From Membranipora membranacea (Eukaryota; Bryozoa; Gymnolaemata; Cheilostomatida; Membraniporidae): 64,000 nucleotides of DNA. Made by a program: the position numbers and the translations under genes. The stretch spans positions 27,404,001-27,468,000 of the forward strand of contig OU612065.1 of assembly GCA_914767715.1 (NCBI GenBank). Direction: 5' to 3'. Positions 35,104 through 46,812 of this stretch are shown piece by piece (within the stretch, counting starts at the first letter, position 1; each line of letters begins with the position of its first letter). The notes beneath the pieces were generated by a model. The model saw only the letters and a program-made list of their open reading frames with translations. It ran no database searches and was not told the DNA's origin.

Positions 35104-38100
35104 ATGGCAGGTTTAAGTGCGCTGTGTTTTTTTTCAGGTAATTATCTATATAGGAAGTATTTTTCTTTGTCTGATGGCTGGGCCAGTAAAAGACATCCCA
35201 TGTATTGGGCTTTGCCAACTCAACCTATCAGATGGTTATTTCTTATCTGTTTGCATTGACAAAGCCTTCTCACCTTTTTTTGGTGCTGTGACATTGAGGT
35301 TTGCTTGGAGTATGGTGTATGACAATTTAACCTGATTTTAACAAACATGTAAAATATGTTGGTAAAGTTTACAAACAACAGTCTGATTGAATTATGCTAG
35401 ACTTCCCACCTGCAAAAAAACTTGATTTTATCATACTGTCTAATTCTGTACCAACGCTGTTGGTGGCAAATGTTTGTTTCAATGTTTACTCTTATACGTT
35501 CCAGCTTTGCTGTTGCTGATCTTACCTGAGCCAACCCACCAGGCTGCCTTCCTAACTGATGTCACATCCTGTGCCAGTCAATGGATCAAACAAACACCGG
35601 GAGACGTTGAGGAGATGACAAAACAGCTGACTAATGTTTGGTCAAGCAAACCCCACAAGGGACTGCAGGTCAGTATACCACTGATATACAATAGTGAAAC
35701 TTGTAAACTTTTGTCAAGCAGCTTGCCTGAGTTCTGAAGGTTTTTACTGGAACGCCATATGGTTTCTGAAGGTTGTTACTGGGACGAAAATCAATGCAGA
35801 CAGATTTATAGCTTTATTTAGATCCTTACACAAAGCTTTATACTGATGGCATATCTCCACAAAAAATAGCCAGCTATGATTTTTAAATTCAGATCAATTC
35901 AGTAGACTTAATGTTCATCGTATTTTCCCTAGAAGACTAGTTATATATGTGAAGTGTGAATGTAGTTGTTGAAGATTGACTTGATTTTTTTTGTTCCTTT
36001 TACCATTATCAAAAAATTGCCTCAGTCAATTCAGTAAGACAGACACCGCAGACCTTTCAACTTTCACATTATTTGATCAGATTTGGCGGACACTCATGGA
36101 TCTTTTTTGTAAGGAATTAACTTGCAAACGATCCCCACCATTCACTACAGTTATAATTCATGCCTTACTGTATGTTTCTCTCTATCCTTTCAGTACGCCC
36201 TGATGCTCGAGCCCTATCTTGTGTACCTCATCTCTATCCACAATCCATCCGCTATTCCGTACGGATATGTATCTGCCTTCGTTAACTACTGCAATACAAG
36301 GTAAGACCAGCAAGCAATCCAAGGTAAGACCAATAATACTGGCTGTCTCTAAAGAAGCGCGCTGTCCATCATTGATCAGTCTTACAATCTCCACTGTCTC
36401 ATCAGGCAAAGGCATGTTGAGGGGAAGGGGGAGAGGTGTAGCTCGGGTAATGAAGGTGTGCTTTTTTGGTACTAGATAAAAAGCATTATGAAATTGATTA
36501 TGATGCCAATAAAGAAAACATTTAATCATACTACAAGTGTATTAGGCCTGCCTAGTGGATATTAACTCAGGCTTGTGAGTCGTCAAGTGCTCAGCTGCCA
36601 TTTTCGAGAGCCCAATTGATGCTGAATCAGGATGAAAATTTGAATTTGACAGTTTAAAAATGTTTTGCTCCTCATTGAAAACTCTTCTTTTTCAACACAG
36701 TTAAAAGTTGTTGAATTCCAAATAAATGTTTCTTTTTGTTGCGTAAATCATTGAGTTTATAATTGCACTCTGCGTTCAGGTCAGATGTCAGGTGCCAGAC
36801 CTGCCTAATGGAAATATCATCTTAGATATGACGTACTCTGTATCGCTGGACGTGATGGCCCATTGTATCTAGATACAGTTTTACTTTATTATATGTGTAC
36901 TCAGCGCCATTGTTGATTCATGTGCTACAAACTTCATCCAGAATCATCCAGAATTATAAAAAAAAAACATGTAGGCCTACTCCTTACTCTGTACATAATA
37001 ATTTCAGTCCTACAAAGTTTAAAAAAAAAAAGACCCTTGGTGAGCATGATTGTCAGAAACAAAACCTTTAGCTGTTTTTAATATTGATATGAGGTTCACT
37101 CGCTACCCATTCCATTGTACCGTGTCAGTACATGGGAGCACAATAGATAGTCATCGATCAAGTATTACCTGGTAAGACTTTTAAGCTAACATCACCTCAC
37201 ACCCTCATATTATGTTTAAATAATTAATTGCTAATAGTTCTTTTGACTACTGCCATTAGCACCAAAGTGTGTTTTTTACACAGAGAGAGAGGGAGTCACA
37301 AATTCCACAGTTCCAAAAAAATTAATAAATGAGATCACAAAAATATCAAAAGATTCTTTCTACAATTCTTGTCCTCGTCTTACTTATGTTTGACTCCACA
37401 GTAAATCAATAATATTCACAATGTTATCTTTTTTTTTATCCTCTCACAGGACAGGTGTAGAAGTGTTCACCTCATGTATGAAGAAGTCACAGAGCATTTC
37501 AGAGGAGGAGCTAAATAGGCCAGACTCTGTAAATATCCTCAACAACATGTACACTAGATATTGTAATGAGTCTGGAAATGTCCATGAGCATGTTCTTTCA
37601 GGTATGATGAAGTTTGAGTACTTTACTGGTTCTGGCCAATCCCTGACCATACACGCTCATTTAGCCATATTTATGGGCTGGCATTATTATTGCACCTTTC
37701 CACTTTAGTAATGGGATCAATACTGGTATCGTCTATGAGACCGCTATGTAGGAAATCAATGATAGCCTTTACAGGAAGTTGTTCCTGAAATAGTTTTTTA
37801 CAGACTTCATTTGGTTCATTTTGACTTTTCATTCGAATTTGGTGTAGAGGTACCCTAAAACGCCCGATAATACACTCACTGTTTGTTGGTGTATTCAGCA
37901 GTTTATTGGCAATTATCTACCATATAACTAACTATCAGGGTAATTCTAGTACTCCTAAAACAAGGTATCGTACCTGAAAATTGATTTTCCGATAACTTGG
38001 GTAGATTTTTGGCCTAAGTCCCTAATCGTCTTGTCTCTGTTGATAGCTTTACTAACGGGATCAACAACTAAAGCTATTAGGAAGCTCTCAGCTATGTTGA

Positions 38101-41100
38101 TAGCCACTAATAACTCTGTGGTATGTGGAGACGTTGTCGAAAGCTCCCTACAAACGGCAATACAGCTTATCAATGAAGAAGATTTTAAGATGTCAGCCAT
38201 ATTGGATATTATGGAAAGGTAAATTTAATAGGGGCTTGCCTTGTTGTGGTTTTCCATAATTGGCTTTTTTTAATAACATTGACAACCCAATGTACGTACA
38301 CAAGTTTGCTGACAGATCAAGTGCAGTGAATGAATCGTACAATACTCCATCTATTTAGTTTTTCAAAATCCACAGTAGATATGAGTAGGTAAGTATTTAT
38401 ATGTTTATGGTAGGGATATATAAAATAAAGTATGTAGTAAAGAGCCAATAAAATAAAATAATACAATCGTTACCTACTATTGTGATAGTATAAGATTGAA
38501 ATATTTTTGAAGTCGCTGGTCTGTTAACTGGATGATATCTTGAAATTAAATTGCTTGCTTGAATTTGAAATAAAGGTATTTTCTGTTTTCTTAGTGCTGT
38601 AGAGGTCTTTGCAAGGTGCCTAATTGTGTCTATAGCACCTAATCAGAAGGCCAGAAAACTGAAGGAACATATCGATATTGTCCTTCTGAAGCTTATTGGT
38701 TCAAATGTTGCTGACATTTCCAGGGTTGAGGTAAGAACAGAGAGACAGACTAATGGTTTGATGAATGATGTGAACGTGGTATACATTGCCAAATTATATA
38801 GTAACTATAGTAAAAATGATGATTCATCTTACTATGTTTGTTCCAATCAATGGTTGTGATTCTCTTTTTTATTAGCCTGCTGTGAATGGAATCAGCTGCT
38901 TCCAACGATTCACTCACAGCCCGCAGCGACTTCTTGTGATTTTTCGGTTTTCGTAAACTACAGCAAACATTGCTTAGCAAATCCTAGTAAAAATATTGAC
39001 CAACATTCTTTCAATTGGGTGATGTTTCACAGCAGATAATTAATTATGCCTTTTGTTTATTAAATTACAGATGAGTAAATCGCGTCAAACCCTCTCATTA
39101 TCCGGATTTGGTAACGTCCTACTAGGGAACCGGAGAAAAGACAGTTGTAGTGTGACCGGAACACACAAACTACTACACAATAATCTGATTACTCTGACCG
39201 GCACCCTGCTGTATGAGAGGATTAGTGGTGGCAGTCTACTGCCTTATTTGGCTGCTGTAAGTTTGATGAGTCAACCCTATTCCTTGATCGGTATTGGTTT
39301 ATTTTCATTTCTCTATCAAACCAAGGTTTGATAACATTGAAATGTCGTGCTCTTTAGATAACTTTTTTTTGCGAACACTCAGAATCCCTTCTGTGTAAAC
39401 AGAACAGAATGTTTGAAAACAATAAAAACATGAATATTAATGTGTTTATGTTGTAAATCTACTATCGAAAACATCTAAACAGCTATAGCTAATCTAATAG
39501 CCTAATTTAGTATCTGTGAATCACTAGCTGACGCCATGGCTCCCTTCTCAAATCCTCATGAGGTCATCTCGATCCCTCGGGCCTCAAGCACATCAAGAAA
39601 GAAAAACGCATATAACTTGATGAGGTCAATGTCATCAGGCTTGTTCATTTTTATACAAAAGTAATAATGGGCTGCTCAAAATCAGAGGAGTTGTCATGCT
39701 TTTTAGCATGGGAGGCGATGTGCTTCCAATGTGCTGATGTATGATCAAGACATAGTTTATACAGTGGAGTTTTAATGCCACAATTGTTTTGTTTGATTTT
39801 GAAAAAAAGAATCGAACTGTTCCGCCATCTACGGAAAAAGGAGAGCGGAACTGAACCTGAAGAATTTGGTAATCTAATTCTCAAGATGGTTATGGCTATG
39901 ATTGTTTCAAATTGTGGCCTAAATAACCTGGAATTCTCAATCAGTCAAAACTTTTACTTTCTATGTTCAGGTGCATATAAAATTTCCTATCTACGATGAC
40001 CACATGATACCAGTTGGGCACGTAACTTACTCTAGTGGTATGAAGGAGAAGCTTCAGGATGACCTGATCACAATGTGGTGGGAGAATGATGAGATCAATG
40101 CCAAGGCAGAGTACTATGACCATGGTATGTATTAGTTAGGAATAAGAGCTGATCAATACACCAATTAGCCCTCTTATATTTTCACACAAAAATGTGTGCC
40201 GTGATCTCAGACAATTATTGCACTTCGGCCCAAAAAATACAAGATCTATAAATTAAAAACTTTGATTTCTATTCTTTAAATAATTAAACATATAACTCTG
40301 AAAATTGAGCATGCTGTATATAGCTCTATCCTTTGAATGCAAAATTGCTATAAGCCTTTGATCATGGTGCATAGTGAACGATGAGGCTGGGTAAAATCTT
40401 GTATAACCTCACAGCCCCACATAGCAAACACATTTCTTTCATTCTATCTGAACGCTGGTGTACAGATCTGCTTATCTTTTACAGGAATCTCGATTCAAGT
40501 TGTTGGTGAGTTTGTAGAGATCACCGATACACGTACTGGGACTTACATCACTCTACACAAAGCACAGTAAGCTTTAATCTAGACCATTTTCAATTTGAAT
40601 TTAAAAACAAAGGCATCAAACAAAGGCAACTTCAATGATATGATATATAGAAATTAAACTGTCTATGTTATATTTGCCAAGTTTTTTAATTTTTAAGCGC
40701 CAACTGTAATATTTATCGTAATTATTTTTTGATGTGGGCCAAATCTTAATGTGGTTTTTGGGAAAGTTAAGTTAAGTTAAGTTAAGTTAAGTTAAGTTAA
40801 GTTAAGTTAAGTTAAGGTTTGGGAAAGATAAGAACTATGTATATTAGCGACGACAGTATTTTTTGAGTTTGCTATAACCTCCGCAAGTTCATCAATCAAA
40901 AGAACACAGAATCAGACATGAAACTTCTGACCTATCACCTGAACTAGACTAACTGAATAATATGAGAATTTATCAGAGAATAAATTGCTCCATATTACCA
41001 TGTTTTGTATAACTCCTATTTAACAGGAAGATGCTGACAGTGGTTGTAAGGATGTACACTACATATATATACCAGTCCTCAGGACTATTAATAGATCAGT

Positions 41101-42878
41101 CCTCCTGTCACAGTGATGGTCAGACGCCCGTATATGGTAAGGGTTCACTTCAAATTATCCCAGCAACTTTTGGCTAAAGACTTGTGTATTTCGTATCTCA
41201 AGAGAGCATAAAGCCAGCCCATAATTTGATAATGTTAGACGATACACTCATAATCAATCTTTTTTTCAATGTGTGAAACCATGGTCCCAAATACAAGATA
41301 AAAATGGCATCAGAATTAGAGAACCAACACCAATGGTTGCACCATGGAGGATCATATCGTTTTAATCAGTTTTAGACGAGAAGAAAAATTACTGTTTCAT
41401 ATTCTAGCCTCTTTCCTCTTTCTATGACATTTATTTTTTTGCCAAATCCAAACCCTGTGAGAATATAGATTAAATTGACTTTATGTTTTATTATTTAATG
41501 CAATTATTGCCTATTTCACAAACAGTTAGCGAATAGCAGTATTTTTTGCTTTCCTTTCTTTTCATCTGTTGCTGACTCTTTTTCATTGTTTCCGCATGCT
41601 TAGCAGGTGTCTTACCAACAAGCAGCGAATGTAGATCAGTATGCCACAAAACTAAAACTGATGACATTAACAGCATGTGTCAGAAGGATTGCCTCATGTC
41701 GGAAATGGTGCCCTTGGTAAGTGTGAATATGTGTCCATTAGTGTAACCAGAAACAGATATTTTATTTACGGAAGTCAGTGACAGTATTCATGACATGTCG
41801 CATGAAGGGAGGCAGCAGCTAAAACCCCTCTGCAGGTTGTAAAGCCCACCAACTATAAATCAATATCAGGCCGGAATCGGTGATAAAGCATTCAAATGCA
41901 TCTTCTGATAGTCCAATACTTGTGGTCCTGAACACATTCATAAATAGCAATGACATTTCTGGTTATAAATGTATATACATATATATATATATATATGTGT
42001 GTATATGAATTGAAACACGAAAAGCAGACTAAATCATGGTTAAACTTCATAATGAAGTATCATGGAATTTTGTCCCACACGTCACAATCCATGACACGAA
42101 CTGTGTTAGAATAAATCAAGATCGTGATGAAATAAGTGATGTAATCAATACTGTGGTATCAGAAAATCCTGAGCTCAGATAAAGACTTACTATAAATATA
42201 TATACATTATGTCATCCGGCGGACAATATCATCCTAGACGGATGTTTTCCATAACGTCAAAATTCGGGGTAATTCTTAGATTAGACCTTTTCGAATTCTT
42301 GAATAAAGCTCAAACATTTCTTGAATGATAATGAATAATAATAACAACACATTTATTGTCAGCAACGATACGATTCATCATATCTAATGTTTCTCATGAT
42401 ACCTATTTATAAATAGATCTCTACAGTCTACACAAAACTGGAGGAGATGCTGATCATCGCCTCCATCAAAGATGACATCATCGAAAAGATTTCAGCCATC
42501 GAGAATGATGTGACAACCACGGCCTTACCGGTGGTTCTCACCCTGCCAGATGTAACTGTACCGCGGGACGCACCGGCAGTCGATCAAGGGAGGGAAAATC
42601 CTGAAATATCCACTGAGGCTAGTGATATGATGGTACATTATAAGACCACACCAGGTATATTAGGAGGACCATCTACCATGAAGACATCAATTTTTACTAC
42701 AAAAAACACTGCTGTTAAATATGGTACAGTCACTAAACATGGGAAACCAATCAAAGTAACCAGGAGAGCGCCTCCACCAAAACCGCAAGGGGCTCAAAAT
42801 AGTTCACCAACCACTTTCCTGCCTGTATTTTGTACTATTAATTTAGTCACAGTGGTATTAGTGGTTGTTATTCTATAA
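35104..42878 (+). CDS. Secreted, probably GPI-anchored protein; C-terminal half RGM-like (12 exons)
   Basis: Exons: 35104-35137, 35505-35668, 36194-36300, 37450-37601, 38047-38218, 38595-38730, 39071-39256, 39971-40124, 40485-40566, 41027-41136, 41607-41716, 42417-42878. All junctions are GT-AG and phases agree, giving 622 aa. Residues 1-24 are a signal peptide (MAGLSALCFFSALLLLIL). The N-terminal half is helical with spaced Cys (TSC, YC, TSC, YC, VC, RC). The second half is beta-rich: CSVTGTHKLLHNNL, then VVGEFVEITDTRTGTYI, MLTVVVRMYTTY and a Cys-rich tail (SSC, ECRSVC, MCQKDC). That order resembles the partial von Willebrand D-like domain of repulsive guidance molecules, but no GDPH site is present. 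The C-terminus NSSPTT then FCTINLVTVVLVVVIL is a typical GPI signal. The gene structure is secure; the RGM link is tentative. Confidence 0.8.
40766..40815. repeat. (GTTAA)10 microsatellite
   Basis: Ten perfect copies of GTTAA in the intron after exon 9 of the 12-exon gene. Confidence 0.9.
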
Positions 42879-43571
42879 AGTTAGTGATGATCCCAGTTTT
42901 TTGAGCATCTGTCTTCACATGTTAGTTCTCATAAATTGAGGATTGTTGTCATACAATATTTATAACAAATTACAGCATTTCAAATCTGCATACATTATTT
43001 TTCGTGTTGAAATTATTCCTCAATACAAAACGTTGCTAATTTGTTACTTTAATTGTGATGTTTTTCAATTTCAACTTCTCACCTTCTTTTTCCTGTCAAT
43101 AAGACTTACAGTACTGATATATTGATATGTATAAAAATAGCTGAGTAGGCGATGTCTGGCCTTATTTAGTCTGTATAAGTATTTCATTAACTTAACCTCA
43201 GTTTTGCTGTACAGTTATTTTTTGTTTCATCCATAGACTGAATCATATGGGTAATGGGTAATGAATGAAGATAATACTAATAATAATTAATAATTAATAA
43301 TATTAAAATACCCTAATTGTGATTTCCATCCTCATTCTCATCGATTCCCGACCCTGATATATTCTATGCGGCAATTGTAACTTTTTTCTTCTTAATCTCG
43401 TAAAAGTCTGGAATAGTTCACAAACACAACATACTTAATAAAGTTAATAAAGTAAATAATAATTATATACTTCGATAATGAGTAGTTGTATTGTCCGAGT
43501 TTTAACAAATCTGTCCGATGTTTGAGTTGTCTTGACACGTGTCATTGTTATATACCTGGAAAGGTGCTAGG
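42879..43571. other. Convergent intergenic spacer
   Basis: Lies between the stop of the 12-exon plus-strand gene and the stop of the minus-strand GPCR. A cluster of AATAAAG/TTAATAAAG motifs at 43436-43455 could supply polyadenylation signals. No further gene seen. Confidence 0.45.
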
Positions 43572-45964
43572 TCATTTTTGATGTGGAGACAATTGCGGCC
43601 TGACCGCATTAGAATTCTGCCTCGGTTTGAAGCAAGCAAAGGCTGACAATTTATTTGCAATGACCTTTTTATGTGGAACACTATTGGCAACATATACCAG
43701 CGGATTGCACAGAGAGCTGCCATAAAAAGTCAGGACTGAGATGAGTTGGACTGTTGGACCTGTTCTCTTGGATGTCATTCTTAGCATCATGGAGATGATT
43801 ATAGGCAGATATGACACGATGAACGTCAGTAACATCAGGCCAATACATCTTATGGAATCATTCAATCTGCTCAACACTCTTCTAGGTGCTAAAAATACAA
43901 GAAATCAAAACTATTCCGCTGTGTCCATATTAAGAATGGGCATGATGTGCAAAGGAGGAATAACCTCGATGCCAGGGTACAGCGGATGAATTAGAGGGGG
44001 CATGATGTGAAAGGAAAAATAACCTTGTCGGTACGTGGTTGAATTGCGATTTATAAAGAAACAAAAACATTTAACCATAGTTATATCTTTGATGAAGTTT
44101 AAAACATCCCAGAACCGTAACCACAATGAAGCAGTACCGTAACTATAATGAAGCGAAGCCTACCTCTTTGAGTAAGTCGTCCTAGTGTGAGAAATATCGA
44201 CCCATAGCAGCAGGTGCCCACCAATAAAGGTAGGAGGACCATCAGTACACTGGCTAGATTACCTCCGTACTCGATCTGTCCTTGCAGCATACACATGGTG
44301 AAACTGGATAATGTGACATATTGATATGATATGTTACAATGTTTTATGACGTATAATATAGGTGATTCAGATTTAAAAGTGTATGATGGGTATATATTCG
44401 GATCAGAAGCTTATAAGCGAAAGGTTTGGTATTTTATGTATTTCAACATCCTGCCCATATAAATGTCTCTTACTTATAGATAGAGCAGCAAACAAGCAGC
44501 TGGGGAGGCAAGAAAATCTGGTCATTGTCTCACAATAGCTGACCGCAGTAAAATGGCCGCTTTTGGTAAGGTGGTCAAATTGTCATATGAGTCAAATGAA
44601 ACCAAGTCATTGAAATAATTTTAAACAACTAGAAAGCTTCTGTATACGTACCCTGTGTGGCAAGGATATGTTGAGCTCTTGGTACGCTTTGCTCTCCGGA
44701 TATCAATAATATAAACTGTTATCATTAGAATGAACACTGAGATGTTCAGTAAAAAAAAACACAACCGGAACCTCCTCTGGAATCGATCTAATCTACAACC
44801 AATACTTAGTGTTATTACTCACATCTAGGCGAATCAAAATTCTACTATAGGTAGAATAAGATATCGATGAAACTGTATATTCTTACAAACTTGACAATAA
44901 AAGACGAACAATTTTATCATCTTACTCCCAAAATGCAATGCACAAAATGTGATTCATGGATATTGGTAGTCAACAAGGCTAGTGTGATGGTTTGCATTTG
45001 TCAGTATTAGCAATGAGGAACAGGGATCTCCTTGACTACATTAACTTACATAGTGATAGGGGCGACACGCTGACTGTTGAAGGCTTTGCTTAGCTCATGA
45101 AACCTATCGATACTGGAGAGCATCAATGTCAATGTTGAGAATATCGGAGGTAATCCATTAAATACAAGGCTGAGATTACAAATCATTTGAGAGTCAGATA
45201 GTAGTTTTTGAGCAAGACAGTTGGAGGATCCCAGAACTGTGAGTGACGTTATGATATCTATAACTGCGAGACTGAAACAAAAAATTGAGAACAACAATAT
45301 CACAATTGGCAAAATAAATCAACACATAGAATTCCCTAGATTATGAATTGGGTGGAAATTGGTAAAGGTCTCAAACTCAATTTTGTTGTTGTTAGCTGAT
45401 AAGTTTCTGCATGTGTTTGGGGGGGGGGGGGGCCATCTGGCGGGGGAAAAAGCCTGGGAGGCTCAGACTAGTATCTGGCTGTTTTCTCTGTTTCTTGTAA
45501 TGGGAATCTTTATAAGATTGAACCATAACTCACCTCATCACAGTGAACCCATAATTTCCTCTGATAAGACGAGGATGCTGCTTCAAAAATATCACATGAA
45601 AGCTGTTGCACATGAGAGCAAGCATAGCCAAACCATCTAACAGCGCGATGTGGGTTCCCGGACCGCAGATGGCTGTCTCAAATCCATCACACTTTCTAGA
45701 TGGACATCCTAAAGGTAACTGATCACAATCCTGCAAGAATATTTTAGAATGACAAAATTGAAGTTGAGTGAGAGCTGCTTTGTTGTTTTTATATCATAAA
45801 ATGCAAGTATTCCATTCCAGTATTATATTTTTGTCTTTCTTTCGGTCATCTTTTATATTTTGAATTAGATGTCTAGTTGACATTGGAATAAAATTTAGCA
45901 AAACTGCTGATAATAAACTTACTGAGATTATTGCTGATGTTGTATTCTGTTTAATATTAGCCAT
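43572..45964 (-). CDS. Class A (rhodopsin-type) G protein-coupled receptor (6 exons)
   Basis: Exons: 45964-45923, 45730-45534, 45271-45050, 44792-44652, 44303-44164, 43888-43572; donors GTAAGT, GTGAGT, GTAAGT, GTACGT, GTAGGC and matching phases give 352 aa. The short extracellular N-terminus has an NTT glycosylation site and a Cys-rich piece (CPSRKCDGFETAIC). Seven hydrophobic segments follow. TM3 carries the disulfide Cys (QMICNLS) and ends SSIDRF, so DRF replaces DRY (about 135). TM4-ECL2 gives YPCHTGFTMC. TM6 (LMLLTFIVSYLPI) lacks the CWxP switch but keeps the proline. TM7 ends CNPLVYVA, the NPxxY motif (about 309). It should couple to heterotrimeric G proteins at the plasma membrane; the ligand cannot be inferred. 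Confidence 0.85.
45419..45432. repeat. Poly-G run (G14)
   Basis: Fourteen consecutive G in a GPCR intron. Confidence 0.7.
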
Positions 45965-46812
45965 GACTTCCCACATACAAATGTGGTGCAGCAATGAAAT
46001 GTGAGGAAAACACCCCTCACATTGTGTTAATGTATGTCAGAGTAGTGATTGACATCATGTGGAATCGTACCTCATGTGTTAAATTTAGGTATGATTACTA
46101 ATAATATTGTGCACAATCAGTCTTCACACATCCCATTTTAACTAACATTGTCATGATGTCTATTGAATCTCTTGGGAGTATTGCTGCGAAGACACAACCA
46201 GTATGTCAACCAAGATTTCAAATAGTATTAATCACTTCAAATATAATTAAATAAAACATAAGTGATAAGCTCTTCATAACAATCCTTAAAAAGGAAATAT
46301 TTTAATCTCGAAGTTGTGTCACCTTCCATTGTCTCGGGCAATGATGGGGGAAGAATTACAGAGTGGTGTTTGTTTATCCATGATTTATTAGTACTCACTT
46401 CACTGCATACCAATTATAAATACATCTCAATGATATAACATATGAATGCAGTGTGTAATTGAAATTTTCTATTATCTTCTCATTTCTATTATCTTCTCAA
46501 CATAAAAAAGTGGCAGCGTGACAATTTATTTTTCTCTTTTTCTAAGAATTAATAATATTTCTAACTTTCTCTTCTGATCAGTTTTCTAGTGCTGTGCTAT
46601 CTGGGAACATTACATAATTTTATCTCAAAAATGAAACCATTGAATGGATGGATACAGAAACATCAGTTCAACTACAATAGCCAGACACAGCATAGGCTAT
46701 CGTTAGTGTAATAAGGTTATAAATTCAGGTTAGTTTTATTTTTTACCACAATCATTTCAACGCGTAGTTCTTTTTTCTTATTCCATGTAAATATTCAGAT
46801 GACCCACAACAT
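45965..46812. other. Spacer between GPCR promoter and 3' end of the next minus-strand gene
   Basis: No coding signal. A short tandem copy of TTTCTATTATCTTCTCA is present near 46468-46500. Confidence 0.45.

Noticed and set aside
40766-40815. Interstitial telomere-like repeat
   Set aside because: The unit is GTTAA, not TTAGGG or TTAGG; an ordinary microsatellite.
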